A stretch of DNA of 64,000 nucleotides from Mycolicibacter terrae (GCF_010727125.1 NZ_AP022564.1:2542001-2606000); one strand, 5' to 3'; shown: positions 20,419 through 30,106, counted from the stretch's first letter. Numbers and translations: made by a program. Notes: a model not told the origin generated them from the letters alone.

Positions 20419-21678
20419 GTGTCCAAGCCCGCTGCTCCTTCTACGGCCAACGGCGGTTACCCCAATGTGGTGGTAACCGCCGTTGAGGCCACCACTTCAA
20501 TCGGGGCGGACGTCGAGAGCACGTGGAAGGGCCTGCTGGCCGGCGAGAGTGGAATCCACGTTCTCGAAGACGATTTCGTCACCAAATGGGACCTGCCGGT
20601 CAAGATCGGCGGCCACCTCAAGGACCCGGTCGACGACCACATGGGCCGGCTGGACCTGCGACGGATGTCGTATGTCCAGCGGATGGCCAAGCTGCTCTCC
20701 GGCCGGTTGTGGGAGAACGCCGGTAACCCGGAGGTCGACCCGGACCGGTTCGCGGTAGTCGTCGGTACCGGACTGGGCGGCGGCGAGAAAATCGTCGAGA
20801 CCTATGACCTGATGAACGAGGGCGGCCCCCGCAAGGTGTCGCCGCTGGCCGTGCAGATGATCATGCCCAACGGCGCCGCCGCGGTGGTCGGTCTGCAGCT
20901 CGGCGCCCGCGCCGGGGTCATCACCCCGGTGTCGGCCTGCTCGTCGGGTTCGGAGGCGATCGCGCACGCGTGGCGCCAGATCGTCATGGGTGACGCGGAC
21001 TTCGCAGTCTGCGGCGGTGTCGAAGGCGGCATCGAGGCGCTGCCGATCGCGACGTTCTCGATGATGCGCGCGATGTCGACCCGCAACGACGACCCCGAGG
21101 GTGCGTCGCGGCCGTTCGACAAGAACCGGGACGGATTCGTGTTCGGCGAGGCCGGCGCGATGATGATCATCGAGACCGAGGAGCACGCCAAGGCGCGCGG
21201 CGCCAAGCCGCTGGCCAGGCTGCTGGGCGCCGGCATCACCTCCGACGCCTTCCACATGGTGGCGCCGGGGCCCGACGGCAAGCGGGCCGGCCGGGCGATG
21301 ACGCGGTCGTTGGAGTTGGCGGGCCTGTCCGCCAAGGACGTCGACCACATCAACGCGCACGGAACGGCCACCCCGATCGGTGACACGGCCGAGGCGAACG
21401 CCATCCGGGAAGCTGGCTGCCAGCACGCCGCGGTGTACGCACCCAAGTCGGCACTCGGCCACTCCATCGGAGCGGTCGGTGCGCTGGAGTCGGTGCTCAC
21501 GGTGCTCACGCTGCGTGACGGGGTCATCCCGCCGACGCTGAACTACGAGACACCGGACCCCGAGATCGACCTCGACATCGTCGCCGGCGAGCCCCGTTAC
21601 GGCGACTACAAGTACGCCATCAACAACTCATTCGGATTCGGTGGGCACAACGTCGCGCTCGCCTTCGGGCGGTACTGA
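20419..21678 (+). CDS. kasA: Beta-ketoacyl-ACP synthase KasA
   Basis: The 419-residue condensing enzyme elongates the meromycolate chain. Catalytic Cys is C174 in [10 protein letters not shown]; the two His are in [11 protein letters not shown] and [12 protein letters not shown]. Length and spacing match Rv2245. The GTG start abuts the acpM stop without a gap, so translation is coupled. Strong similarity to kasB just downstream shows an old tandem duplication. Confidence 0.97.
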   Translation: MSKPAAPSTANGGYPNVVVTAVEATTSIGADVESTWKGLLAGESGIHVLEDDFVTKWDLPVKIGGHLKDPVDDHMGRLDLRRMSYVQRMAKLLSGRLWENAGNPEVDPDRFAVVVGTGLGGGEKIVETYDLMNEGGPRKVSPLAVQMIMPNGAAAVVGLQLGARAGVITPVSACSSGSEAIAHAWRQIVMGDADFAVCGGVEGGIEALPIATFSMMRAMSTRNDDPEGASRPFDKNRDGFVFGEAGAMMIIETEEHAKARGAKPLARLLGAGITSDAFHMVAPGPDGKRAGRAMTRSLELAGLSAKDVDHINAHGTATPIGDTAEANAIREAGCQHAAVYAPKSALGHSIGAVGALESVLTVLTLRDGVIPPTLNYETPDPEIDLDIVAGEPRYGDYKYAINNSFGFGGHNVALAFGRY

Positions 21679-21714
21679 TCCTCAGTACCCAGGAAAGGGA
21701 AGTTCGCAACAGCC

Positions 21715-22983
21715 ATGTCAACGCTGGCAACGGGAAACGGTCTCCCCAACGTCGTCGTCACCGGCATCACGATGACGACGGCGTTGGCCGCCGACGCGGA
21801 AGAGACCTGGAAGCGGCTGCTGGACGGCCAGAGCGGCATCCGCAAGCTCACCGATTCGTTCATCGAGGAGTACGACCTTCCGGTTCGTATCGGGGGGCAT
21901 CTCGTCGAGACACCGGAGTGCTTCGACGAAGGGCTGAGTCGCACCGAGCTGCGACGACTGTCCTACCTGCAGAAACTCTCGACGGTGCTGAGTCGGCGAT
22001 TGTGGGAGCAGGTGGGCTCACCGGAGGTGGACACCCGCCGGTTGCTGGTCTCGATCGGCACCGGGCTGGGTTCCACCGAAGAGCTGGTCTGGGCCTATGA
22101 CGGCATGCGGGAACGCGGTTTCCGGGCGGTCTCCCCACTGACCGTGCAGAAGTACATGCCCAACGGGGCGGCCGCGGCCGTCGGGCTGGACCGCGAGGCC
22201 AAGGCCGGGGTGATCACCCCGATCTCGGCGTGTGCGTCCGGTTCAGAGGGCATCGCCCACGCCTGGCAGCAGATCGTGCTCGGCGAAGCCGACATCGCCA
22301 TCTGCGGCGGCGTGGAGACCCGGATCGAAGCGGTGCCGATCGCCGGCTTCGCCCAGATGCGCATCGTGCTGTCCAACACCAACGACAACCCGACGGGCGC
22401 GTGCCGCCCCTTCGACCGCGACCGCAACGGGTTCGTCTTCGGTGAGGGCGCCGCGCTGATGGTGATCGAGACCGAGGAGCACGCCAAGGCCCGCGGGGCG
22501 AACATCATCGCGCGCATCATGGGGGCCTCGATCACCTCCGACGGCTACCACATCGTCGCGCCGGACCCCAACGGTGAGAGCGCCGGACGGGCGATGTCGC
22601 GGGCGATCCAGGTGGCCGGCCTGGCGCCCGGCGACATCGATCACGTCAATGCGCACGCCACCGGGACCTCGGTGGGCGACGTGGCGGAAGGCCACGCCAT
22701 CAACCTCGCCCTGGGCCCGCACGGCGGCAACGCCGCGGTGTACGCACCCAAGGCGGCGCTCGGCCACTCGGTCGGTGCGGTCGGCGCGGTCGAGTCGATC
22801 CTGACGGTGATGGCGCTGCGTGACCAGGTCATTCCGCCGACCCTGAACCTGGTGAATCTCGACCCCGAGATCGACCTGGACGTGGTGGCCGGCGAACCCA
22901 GGTCGGGCAACTACCAGTACGCGATCAACAACTCGTTCGGATTCGGCGGGCACAACGTCGCGCTCGTCTTCGGCCGCTACTGA
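21715..22983 (+). CDS. kasB: Beta-ketoacyl-ACP synthase KasB
   Basis: The 422-residue paralogue of KasA completes mycolate chains to full length. Catalytic Cys is C173 in [10 protein letters not shown]; the His motifs [11 protein letters not shown] and [12 protein letters not shown] are intact. The ATG at 21715 has an upstream AAAGGGAAG. It is separated from kasA by 36 nt and from accD6 by 45 nt, within one operon. It corresponds to Rv2246. Confidence 0.97.
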   Translation: MSTLATGNGLPNVVVTGITMTTALAADAEETWKRLLDGQSGIRKLTDSFIEEYDLPVRIGGHLVETPECFDEGLSRTELRRLSYLQKLSTVLSRRLWEQVGSPEVDTRRLLVSIGTGLGSTEELVWAYDGMRERGFRAVSPLTVQKYMPNGAAAAVGLDREAKAGVITPISACASGSEGIAHAWQQIVLGEADIAICGGVETRIEAVPIAGFAQMRIVLSNTNDNPTGACRPFDRDRNGFVFGEGAALMVIETEEHAKARGANIIARIMGASITSDGYHIVAPDPNGESAGRAMSRAIQVAGLAPGDIDHVNAHATGTSVGDVAEGHAINLALGPHGGNAAVYAPKAALGHSVGAVGAVESILTVMALRDQVIPPTLNLVNLDPEIDLDVVAGEPRSGNYQYAINNSFGFGGHNVALVFGRY

Positions 22984-23028
22984 CGGCCGCGACAGCGGCA
23001 TAAGCATCAAACGACAAGGAGACGCGCG

Positions 23029-24450
23029 ATGACGACCATGGCTCCCGAGACGGTGGGCGAATCACTCGACCCACGCGATCCCCTGCTGCGTCTGTCGACG
23101 TTCTTCGACGACGGCACCGTCAGACTGCTGCACGAGCGGGACCGCTCGGGAGTGCTCGCCGCGGCCGGTGAGGTCAACGGGGTGCGCACCATCGCGTTCT
23201 GCACCGACGGCACCGTGATGGGCGGTGCGATGGGTATCGACGGCTGCGACCACATCGTCAACGCCTACGACACCGCGATCGCCGAGCAGAGCCCGATCGT
23301 GGGTCTGTGGCACTCCGGCGGCGCCCGGTTGGCCGAGGGGGTGCGCGCCCTGCACGCGGTGGGGCGGGTCTTCGAGGCGATGATCCGGGCTTCGGGCTAT
23401 GTCCCGCAGATCTCGGTGGTGGTGGGCTTCGCCGCCGGCGGCGCCGCCTACGGTCCGGCGCTGACCGATGTCATCGTGATGGCGCCGGAGGGCCGGGTGT
23501 TCGTCACCGGTCCCGACGTGGTGCGCAGCGTCACCGGTGAGGACGTCGACATGGCTGCGCTCGGCGGCCCCGACACCCACCACAAGAAGTCGGGGGTATG
23601 CCACATCGTCGCCGACGACGAACTCGATGCCTACGAGCGCGGCCGCCGCCTGGTCGGATTGTTCTGCCAGCAGGGCCATTTCGACCGTAACAAGGCCGAG
23701 GCGGAAGAGATCGACCTGCACGCGCTGCTGCCGGAGTCGGCGCGGCGGGCCTACGACGTCCACCCGCTGGTGCACAAGCTGCTCGATTCAGACGCACCTT
23801 TCGACGAGTTCCAGGCCAAGTGGGCGCCGTCGATGGTGGTCGGGCTGGGCCGGTTGTCGGGGCGCACCGTCGGGGTGCTGGCCAACAACCCGCTGCGGCT
23901 CGGCGGCTGCCTGAACTCCGAAAGCGCTGAGAAGGCAGCCCGTTTCGTGCGGTTGTGCGACGCGTTCGGGATTCCGCTGATCGTGATCGTCGACGTGCCG
24001 GGCTATCTGCCCGGTGTCGGACAGGAGTGGGGTGGCGTGGTGCGCCGCGGCGCCAAGCTGCTGCACGCGTTCGGCGAGGCCACCGTTCCGCGGGTCACGC
24101 TGGTCACCCGTAAGACCTACGGCGGCGCCTACATCGCGATGAACTCCCGGTCGCTGGGCGCCACCAAGGTGTTCGCCTGGCCGGACGCCGAGGTCGCGGT
24201 GATGGGCGCCAAGGCCGCGGTCGGCATCCTGCACAAGAAGAAGCTGGCCGCCGCCCCCGATCACGAGCGCGAGGCCCTGCACGAGGAGCTCGCCTTGGAG
24301 CACGAGCGGATCGCCGGCGGAGTGGACAGCGCCATCGACATCGGCGTCGTCGACGAGAAGATCGATCCGTCGCATACCCGCGGCAAGATCACCCAGGCGC
24401 TGGCCGAGGCGCCGGCCCGCCGCGGTCGCCACAAGAACATCCCGCTGTAG
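23029..24450 (+). CDS. accD6: Acetyl-/propionyl-CoA carboxylase beta subunit AccD6
   Basis: The 473-residue carboxyltransferase is the same length as M. tuberculosis AccD6 (Rv2247). It has the oxyanion-hole segments GLWHSGGARLAEG and GFAAGGAAYGPALTD in the N-half, and RKTYGGAYIAMNSR in the C-half. It makes malonyl-CoA for FAS-I/FAS-II together with a biotinylated alpha subunit encoded elsewhere. AAGGAG with 7-nt spacing precedes the ATG. It is the last gene of the FAS-II operon; a pyrimidine tract and a structured repeat follow. Confidence 0.96.
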   Translation: MTTMAPETVGESLDPRDPLLRLSTFFDDGTVRLLHERDRSGVLAAAGEVNGVRTIAFCTDGTVMGGAMGIDGCDHIVNAYDTAIAEQSPIVGLWHSGGARLAEGVRALHAVGRVFEAMIRASGYVPQISVVVGFAAGGAAYGPALTDVIVMAPEGRVFVTGPDVVRSVTGEDVDMAALGGPDTHHKKSGVCHIVADDELDAYERGRRLVGLFCQQGHFDRNKAEAEEIDLHALLPESARRAYDVHPLVHKLLDSDAPFDEFQAKWAPSMVVGLGRLSGRTVGVLANNPLRLGGCLNSESAEKAARFVRLCDAFGIPLIVIVDVPGYLPGVGQEWGGVVRRGAKLLHAFGEATVPRVTLVTRKTYGGAYIAMNSRSLGATKVFAWPDAEVAVMGAKAAVGILHKKKLAAAPDHEREALHEELALEHERIAGGVDSAIDIGVVDEKIDPSHTRGKITQALAEAPARRGRHKNIPL

Positions 24451-24478
24451 GGCCGCCCCTTTCCCAGGGCCCCGGCCC

Positions 24479-24508
24479 CCTCTCCTCTTCTCTCCTCTCC
24501 TCTTCTCC
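24479..24508. repeat. Pyrimidine-only tandem repeat (15 bp x 2)
   Basis: Two copies of CCTCTCCTCTTCTCT (the second differs in the last base) lie inside a 34-nt all-pyrimidine run (24476-24509) after accD6. Homopurine/homopyrimidine tracts of this kind can adopt triplex structure; a role is not known. Confidence 0.7.
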
Positions 24509-24572
24509 CGCGAGCGGGCGTGTTTGCCCGTCGACACGCCGGTCGCGGTGTACAACTGTGCACGCTCGCGGG
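24507..24572. repeat. Structured inverted repeat with three-way-junction potential
   Basis: Outer arms CCCGCGAGCG (24507-24516) and CGCTCGCGGG (24563-24572) pair perfectly. Inside are GCGTGT/ACACGC (24518-24523 with 24534-24539) and an imperfect GTGYACA/TGTRCAC palindrome (about 24548-24563). Together they make a three-stem fold between convergent accD6 and glpD. It may act as a bidirectional terminator or be an interspersed mycobacterial repeat. Nothing else was recognised up to 24718. Confidence 0.6.
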
Positions 24573-24718
24573 CCGGCCCACGAGGATCCGGTTGGATACC
24601 GTTGACCTACCTCGTCGCCGCGTTGTGGCTGTTCCATCCTCAGGTGTTGCGGGAGAGGCTTTCCTGCGTCAGCACCACGGCCCGGAATACGGCGAATACC
24701 GTAGCCGGGTCCGGTGAC

Positions 24719-26266
24719 TCAATCGGTGGCCGCGACGAACTCCTGCGCCACCCCGAGCACCCGCTCCCGGTCGGCAGCAACCAGACCGATCCGAGTCCGC
24801 CGATCCACGATGTCCTCGACGGTCAGGGCCCCCTCGTGGCTGACCGCGTACTCGAACTCGGCGCGGATCACGTCGATCCCGTCGGCCACGCGGTCTTCCG
24901 GTCGCCGGCAGGTAGCGCTGGCGAGCACGTTGGCCGCCTCCGCCCCGTAGCGTGCCACCAGCGATTCGGGCAGGGCGCGTGGTGCGGGCGCCGCCGAAGG
25001 GACAACTCCCGGGTTGGCCGGCGCACCCACCAGCGGCAGGTCACGGGTCCGGCAGGGGGTGGCGCGCAGCGCCCGCGATCGCACAGCCCGGTCCAGCACA
25101 TCTTCGGCCATATGCCGGTACTCGGTCAGCTTGCCGCCGATCACGCTGAGCACCCCCGACGCCGACTCGACGACGGCATGGTTGCGCGAGACGTCGGCGG
25201 TACGGCCCTGCCCGGTGTCGATCAGCGGGCGCAGACCCGCATAGGAACCGATGACGTCACCGCCGCCCAGGGTGGTTCCCAGCGCCGTGTTGACGGTGTC
25301 CAACAAGAAAGATACTTCGCCTGAAGTAGGTTGCGGCACATCGGGAATTGGTCCGGGCGCCTCTTCATCGGTGAGTCCCAGATAGACCCGGCCGAGCTGT
25401 TCGGGCATGGCGAAGACGAACCGGTTCAGCTCACCCGGTATCGGCACGGTCAACGCGGCCGTCGGGTTGCCGAAGGCCGCCGCGTCGAAGACCAGGTGGG
25501 TGCCGCGACTCGGCCTCAACCGCAGCGCCGGGTCGATGTCGGCGGCCCACACCCCGGTCGCGTTGATGACGGCCCGCGCGGTGACGTCGAGCGACTCGCC
25601 GGAACGTTGGTCGGTCAGCCGAACCGACTCGCCAGTGGCGTTCGACGCCGCGGTATAGGTCAGGATCGTCGCGCCGTGTTGGGCTGCGGTGCGGGCCACC
25701 GCGGTGACCAACCTGGCGTCGTCGATCAACTGCCCGTCGTAGGCCAGCAGCCCACCGTCGAGGCCGTCGTGGCGTACGGTCGGCGCCAAGTCGATGACCT
25801 GTTCGCGTGAGATCCGTTGTGAGCGGGGCAGCACCGTCGCCGGCGTGCCCGCCAGCCGGCGCAGCGCATCACCGGCGAGAAACCCGGCGCGCACCAGTGC
25901 CCGATCGCGCCGCCGCATCGAACCCAGCAACGGCACCAGCTGCGGCATCGCCCGCACCAGGTGAGGAGCGTTGCGGGTCATCAGGATTCCGCGCTCGACC
26001 GCACTGCGCCGCGCGATGCCCACGTTGCCGGTCGCCAGGTATCGCAGCCCGCCGTGCACCAGTTTGGAGCTCCACCGGCTGGTGCCGAACGCCAGGTCGT
26101 GCTTTTCGGCCAGCACCACCCGCAGGCCCCGGCTGGCGGCGTCCAGGGCGATGCCGGCGCCGGTGATCCCGCCGCCGATCACGACGACATCAACAGCCGG
26201 GCGCTCGGCCAGAGCCGTCAGCTCGGCGGAGCGGCGGACGGCGTGGAGTGCCGCGTCGGCTATCAC
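24719..26266 (-). CDS. glpD: Glycerol-3-phosphate dehydrogenase (FAD-dependent)
   Basis: The 515-residue flavoenzyme oxidises glycerol-3-phosphate to dihydroxyacetone phosphate at the membrane, feeding quinone. It shows the FAD motif VVIGGGITGAGIALDAASRG, the SSKLVHGGLRYL block and a C-terminal helical domain with VEDIVDRRTRIGL. The GTG at 26266 overlaps the TetR stop (GTGA), so it is coupled to that gene. Length matches GlpD1 (Rv2249c, about 516 residues). An in-frame extension upstream would duplicate the TetR coding region and is rejected. Confidence 0.94.
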   Translation of the reverse strand: MIADAALHAVRRSAELTALAERPAVDVVVIGGGITGAGIALDAASRGLRVVLAEKHDLAFGTSRWSSKLVHGGLRYLATGNVGIARRSAVERGILMTRNAPHLVRAMPQLVPLLGSMRRRDRALVRAGFLAGDALRRLAGTPATVLPRSQRISREQVIDLAPTVRHDGLDGGLLAYDGQLIDDARLVTAVARTAAQHGATILTYTAASNATGESVRLTDQRSGESLDVTARAVINATGVWAADIDPALRLRPSRGTHLVFDAAAFGNPTAALTVPIPGELNRFVFAMPEQLGRVYLGLTDEEAPGPIPDVPQPTSGEVSFLLDTVNTALGTTLGGGDVIGSYAGLRPLIDTGQGRTADVSRNHAVVESASGVLSVIGGKLTEYRHMAEDVLDRAVRSRALRATPCRTRDLPLVGAPANPGVVPSAAPAPRALPESLVARYGAEAANVLASATCRRPEDRVADGIDVIRAEFEYAVSHEGALTVEDIVDRRTRIGLVAADRERVLGVAQEFVAATD

Positions 26267-26841
26267 GACAGGTACCTGTTCAGCGCGTAGGCCAGTTCGG
26301 CGGCCAGTGCGTTCTCGTCCAGAATCGGCGCGACGATCTGCGCCGACTGGATCGCCGACTGGGTGATCAGCAGACACATCGCGGCCAGCTGACGCGGATC
26401 ACCCGCCCGGACCCCGCCGCCGTTCTGGGCGCTGGCGAGCTCGGCGGCCACCAGGTCGACCAGCCGCCGTTGACTGGCTCCCATCCGCTCGGCGATGTAG
26501 ACCATCGCCAAGTCCGGCGCGTGATGCAGCACCTGCATGACCACCTCGTCGTGCCGCAGCCGCGCGGCCACCGCCACGATCCGGTCGACCAGCGCCTGGC
26601 GCCCGGTACCGGTTGGCGCCAGCCCCGTCCAGGCATCGGTGACCCGTGCGGTGAGCAGCGCGGCGATCACCGATCGACTGTCGGGCCAGCGCCGGTAGAC
26701 GGTGGGACGGCTGACGCCGGCGCGGCGCGCGATGGCCGCCAGGGTCACCCGCTCGACTCCGAGCGCGAGCAGACAGCTCGCCGCGGCGTCGAGGATCCGC
26801 TCCCCCACATCGAGCTGTTCATCATTACTGGTTGACAGCAT
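26263..26841 (-). CDS. TetR-family transcriptional regulator
   Basis: The 192-residue protein has an N-terminal TetR helix-turn-helix (ERILDAAASCLLALGVERVTLAAIARRAGVSRPTVYRRW) at about residues 12-55 and an all-helical ligand domain. It heads the tetR-glpD operon and is divergent from the alkylglycerone-phosphate-synthase-like gene, with only 17 nt between starts. A palindrome at 26835-26853 overlaps its own start codon, so it likely represses both directions. By position it matches Rv2250c. The ligand is unknown, perhaps a lipid or glycerol-phosphate metabolite. Confidence 0.9.
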   Translation of the reverse strand: MLSTSNDEQLDVGERILDAAASCLLALGVERVTLAAIARRAGVSRPTVYRRWPDSRSVIAALLTARVTDAWTGLAPTGTGRQALVDRIVAVAARLRHDEVVMQVLHHAPDLAMVYIAERMGASQRRLVDLVAAELASAQNGGGVRAGDPRQLAAMCLLITQSAIQSAQIVAPILDENALAAELAYALNRYLS

Positions 26842-26853
26842 ATGTAATACTGT
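26835..26853. promoter_or_regulatory. Candidate TetR operator in divergent promoter
   Basis: ACAGCAT-N5-ATACTGT is a 19-bp imperfect palindrome (ACAGYAT-N5-ATRCTGT) covering the tetR start codon. It lies 5 nt upstream of the divergent flavoprotein start. Its position suits repression of both transcripts, which would be leaderless or nearly so. Confidence 0.62.
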
Positions 26854-26858
26854 AACGC

Positions 26859-28487
26859 ATGACTCCGTCCGACGCCCAGGATGTTCTCTCTCCCCCGATG
26901 AAGTGGAACGCCTGGGGCGACCCCACGGCGGCCAAACCGCTGTCCGACGGCATCCGTCAACTGTTGAAAGCGGCGCTCGGCATCGAGGGCGCCGACGCCG
27001 CCGAAGCCGACCCGGGTCAGGTTCCGCTGCGACCGTCGGCGCTCCCCGATGCCGACCGCCGCGCCCTGGCCGCGATCGTCGGCGAGGAGTTCTGCCGGGT
27101 CGATCAGCCCGGCCGGCTGTTGCGCGCCGGAGGAAAGTCCACCCTGGACCTGCTGCGGCGCAACGGATCCGGTCCCCAGGACGCACCCGATGCGGTGCTG
27201 TTGCCCGGCGGTCCCGATGGTGAAGACCAGATCAGCGAGATCCTGACCTACTGCAGCGCACACGGCATCGCGGTGGTCCCGTTCGGCGGTGGCACCAGCG
27301 TGGTCGGCGGCCTCGATCCGATTCGCGGCGACTTCGCCGCGGTGGTGTCACTGGACTTGCGGCGCTTCCATCAACTGATCAGCCTCGACGAGATCTCCGG
27401 CGAAGCGGAGTTCGGCGCCGGGGTCACCGGGCCGGACGCCGAACGGCTGCTCGGCGAGCGCGGCTTCTCGCTCGGCCATTTCCCGCAGAGCTTCCAGTTC
27501 GCCACCCTCGGCGGATTCGCCGCCACCCGTTCCTCGGGCCAGGATTCGGCCGGCTACGGCCGGTTCGACGACATGGTCCGCGGGCTGCGGATGATCACCC
27601 CGGCCGGGGTGCTGGACCCGGGGCGCGCCCCGGCGTCGGCTGCCGGGCCGGACCTGCGCCAGCTGCTGATCGGCTCGGAGGGTGTGTTCGGCGTCATCTC
27701 CCGGGTCCGGGTGCGGGTGCATCCGGTGCCGGCGACCACGCGCTATGAGGCCTGGTCGTTCCCCGACTTCGCCACCGGCGCCGCGGCGCTGCGGGCGATC
27801 ACCCAGACCGGGACCGGCGCAACCGTCGTCCGGCTCTCCGACGAGGCCGAGACCGGCGTCAACCTGGCCAGCACCGAGCAGATCGGCGAACAGCAGATCA
27901 CCGGCGGCTGCCTGGCGATCACGTTGTTCGAGGGAACCGCCGAGCACACCGAGAGCCGGCACGCCGAAACCCGGGCGGTGTTGGCCGCGCACGGCGGCAC
28001 CTCGCTGGGTGAGAGTCCGGCACGCGCCTGGGAGCACGGCCGATTCTCCGCTCCGTACCTGCGGGATTCACTGTTGGCCGCCGGGGCGCTGTGCGAAACG
28101 CTGGAGACCGCCACCGACTGGTCCAATATCGGGACGCTCAAGGCCGCCGTCACCGAGGCGCTGACCACCGCGCTGGCCGACAGCGGCACGCCCGCGCTGG
28201 TGTTGTGCCACATCTCGCACGTCTACCCGACCGGCGCGTCGCTGTACTTCACAGTTGTCGCCGGACAGCGCGGCAATCCGATCGAGCAGTGGCGCGCAGC
28301 GAAAACCGCTGCGAGCGAGGCGATCATGAGCAACGGCGGCACCATCACCCACCACCACGCCGTCGGCGCCGACCACCGGCCGTGGATGCGCGACGAGGTC
28401 GGCGAACTCGGGGTGCAGGTGCTGCGGGCGGTCAAGGCCACCCTGGATCCCGCGGGAATCCTCAACCCCGGCAAGCTGATCCCGTGA
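26859..28487 (+). CDS. FAD-binding oxidase, alkylglycerone-phosphate-synthase-like
   Basis: The 542-residue VAO/PCMH flavoprotein has a start region MKWNAWGDP typical of alkyldihydroxyacetonephosphate synthases. The FAD phosphate loop is VPFGGGTSVVGGL, followed by FATLGGFAATRSSGQDSAGYGRFDDMV. The C-terminus has the HHHAVGADHRPW block and ILNPGKLIP. Known AGPS enzymes make ether lipids from acyl-DHAP and a fatty alcohol; whether the mycobacterial homologue (Rv2251) does so is unproven. It overlaps the diacylglycerol kinase gene by 4 nt. Neighbouring glpD and the kinase point to glycerol-phosphate lipid metabolism. Confidence 0.9.
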   Translation: MTPSDAQDVLSPPMKWNAWGDPTAAKPLSDGIRQLLKAALGIEGADAAEADPGQVPLRPSALPDADRRALAAIVGEEFCRVDQPGRLLRAGGKSTLDLLRRNGSGPQDAPDAVLLPGGPDGEDQISEILTYCSAHGIAVVPFGGGTSVVGGLDPIRGDFAAVVSLDLRRFHQLISLDEISGEAEFGAGVTGPDAERLLGERGFSLGHFPQSFQFATLGGFAATRSSGQDSAGYGRFDDMVRGLRMITPAGVLDPGRAPASAAGPDLRQLLIGSEGVFGVISRVRVRVHPVPATTRYEAWSFPDFATGAAALRAITQTGTGATVVRLSDEAETGVNLASTEQIGEQQITGGCLAITLFEGTAEHTESRHAETRAVLAAHGGTSLGESPARAWEHGRFSAPYLRDSLLAAGALCETLETATDWSNIGTLKAAVTEALTTALADSGTPALVLCHISHVYPTGASLYFTVVAGQRGNPIEQWRAAKTAASEAIMSNGGTITHHHAVGADHRPWMRDEVGELGVQVLRAVKATLDPAGILNPGKLIP

Positions 28488-29389
28488 CGCGCTCCATCAG
28501 CCGGGTCACCATGTTGACCAATCCGGCGGCCGGGCACGGCAACGCGCGGCACGCGGCCGAGCGGGCACTGGCCCGTTTCCAGCAACGCGGCGTGGACGTC
28601 AACCACCTCGTCGGCGCCGATCCCCGCCAGGCGCGCCAGCTGCTCGACGAGGCACTGGCGGCGGGCACCGACGCCGTGGTGGTGGCCGGTGGCGATGGCG
28701 TCATCTCGCTGGCGCTGCAGGCGCTGGCGCTCGGTGAGGTGCCACTGGGCATCGTGCCGGCCGGCACCGGAAACGATCACGCCCGCGAATACGGCCTGCC
28801 CACCGGTGATCCCGAGGCGGCCGCCGACATCGTCGTCGACGGCTGGACGGAGACGGTCGACCTCGGACGTATCGCCCCCGACACCGGCGAACCGTCCTGG
28901 TTCGGCACCGTGATGGCCGCGGGATTCGACTCACTGGTCAGCGATCGCGTCAACCGGATGCGCTGGCCGCACGGCCGGATGCGCTACAACCTGGCCATGG
29001 TGGCCGAGATCTCCAAGCTGCGGCTGCTGCCGTTCCGGCTGACCTTCGACGACGACGAGCCGCTCGCCATCGATCTGACGCTGGCGGCGTTCGGCAACAC
29101 CCGCAGTTACGGCGGCGGTATGAAGATCTGTCCGGGCGCCGATCACAGCGACGGGCTGCTCGACGTCACGATGGTGCACTCGGGGTCGCGGACCAAGCTG
29201 ATCCGGCTGTTCCCCACCGTGTTCAAGGGCACCCATGTCGACCTCGACGAGGTGAGCACCCGGCGGGCGGCCTCGATCCGGGTGGAGTGCCCGGGCATCA
29301 ACGCCTACGCCGACGGGGACTTCGTCGCCCCGTTGCCGGTGACGGTGTCGGCGGTGCCGGGCGCGCTGCAGATCCTGCGTCGCCGTTAG
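28484..29389 (+). CDS. Diacylglycerol/lipid kinase (DagK/LCB5 family)
   Basis: The 301-residue kinase has the substrate/ATP signatures LTNPAAGHGNA, VVAGGDGVISLALQAL and GIVPAGTGNDHAREYGLP, then a beta-sandwich C-domain with GGGMKICPGADHSDGLLD. It phosphorylates diacylglycerol or a similar lipid using ATP. The M. tuberculosis counterpart Rv2252 was reported as a lipid kinase linked to PIM synthesis. The GTG start at 28484 overlaps the stop of the flavoprotein (GTGA). A long hairpin follows the stop. Confidence 0.92.
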   Translation: MTRSISRVTMLTNPAAGHGNARHAAERALARFQQRGVDVNHLVGADPRQARQLLDEALAAGTDAVVVAGGDGVISLALQALALGEVPLGIVPAGTGNDHAREYGLPTGDPEAAADIVVDGWTETVDLGRIAPDTGEPSWFGTVMAAGFDSLVSDRVNRMRWPHGRMRYNLAMVAEISKLRLLPFRLTFDDDEPLAIDLTLAAFGNTRSYGGGMKICPGADHSDGLLDVTMVHSGSRTKLIRLFPTVFKGTHVDLDEVSTRRAASIRVECPGINAYADGDFVAPLPVTVSAVPGALQILRRR

Positions 29390-29396
29390 CCCCGCC

Positions 29397-29450
29397 AGCA
29401 GACGCAGAATCGCACGCGCAAGGATTGCGCCGTGCGATTCTGCGTCTGCT
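29397..29450. terminator. 25-bp hairpin between convergent genes
   Basis: Arms 29397-29421 and 29425-29450 pair over 25 bp with one bulged C and a 3-nt GGA loop. The outer part is AGCAGACGCAGAATCGCAC against its exact complement. It lies 8 nt after the lipid kinase stop and 13 nt before the convergent DUF3145 stop, so it fits a bidirectional terminator. The CAGACGCA...TGCGTCTG base resembles hairpins seen repeatedly in mycobacterial intergenic regions. Confidence 0.75.
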
Positions 29451-29462
29451 CGCGCTAGGGAC

Positions 29463-29975
29463 TCAGCCCACGCCGCGGCTGAGCCAGGACACCTCCGCGC
29501 CGTCGCCGCCGTCGCGGTAGGCCTCCAGGGCCTCGTCCCAGGCGGTGCCCAGCACGGTTTCCAACTCGGCGGCCAGCGCGTCGGCGCCGGCCGCCATCAT
29601 GGTGCGCAGGCGGTTCTCACCGACCACCACGTCACCGTTGGCGCTCATCGCCCCGCTCCACAGCCCCAGCTGCGGGGTGTGGCTGAACCGCTGGCCGTCC
29701 ACCCCGGCGCTGGGGTCTTCGGTCACCTCGAAACGCAGCACCGACCAGGAACGCAGCGCGCTGGCCAGTCGAGCTCCGGTACCCACCGGTCCGACCCAGT
29801 TGACCACCGCACGCAGCTGTCCCGGCATGGCCGGCTGTGGCGTCCAGTTGAGCTTGGCCTGGGCGTTCAACGTCGAGGTCAGTGCCCACTCGACATGCGG
29901 GCACACCGCCGCCGGCGACGCGTGGACGTACACCACGCCGCTGGTCACGTCGGCGAATTGATTCGTCGCGCGCAT
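29463..29975 (-). CDS. DUF3145 family protein
   Basis: The 170-residue protein matches the actinobacterial DUF3145 family (VTSGVVYVHASPAAVCPHVEWAL, LRFEVTEDPS, FSHTPQLGLWSG). It is well conserved but functionally unknown. There is no signal peptide or membrane segment. The ATG at 29975 follows AAGGAG with 6-nt spacing; an upstream in-frame extension of 13 codons is less likely. By position it corresponds to Rv2256c. Monocistronic. Confidence 0.87.
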   Translation of the reverse strand: MRATNQFADVTSGVVYVHASPAAVCPHVEWALTSTLNAQAKLNWTPQPAMPGQLRAVVNWVGPVGTGARLASALRSWSVLRFEVTEDPSAGVDGQRFSHTPQLGLWSGAMSANGDVVVGENRLRTMMAAGADALAAELETVLGTAWDEALEAYRDGGDGAEVSWLSRGVG

Positions 29976-30106
29976 CAGTTGCTCCTTCGGATCCACGAGG
30001 GACGTCTTCCCCAACGACCTGGTGGAACCGTGCGGAACGGTGCTGCCGCGAACTCCGGGTTATTAGTGATGTATGTGTCTATTGTGCCTCGTGAGACGCC
30101 TGTTGG

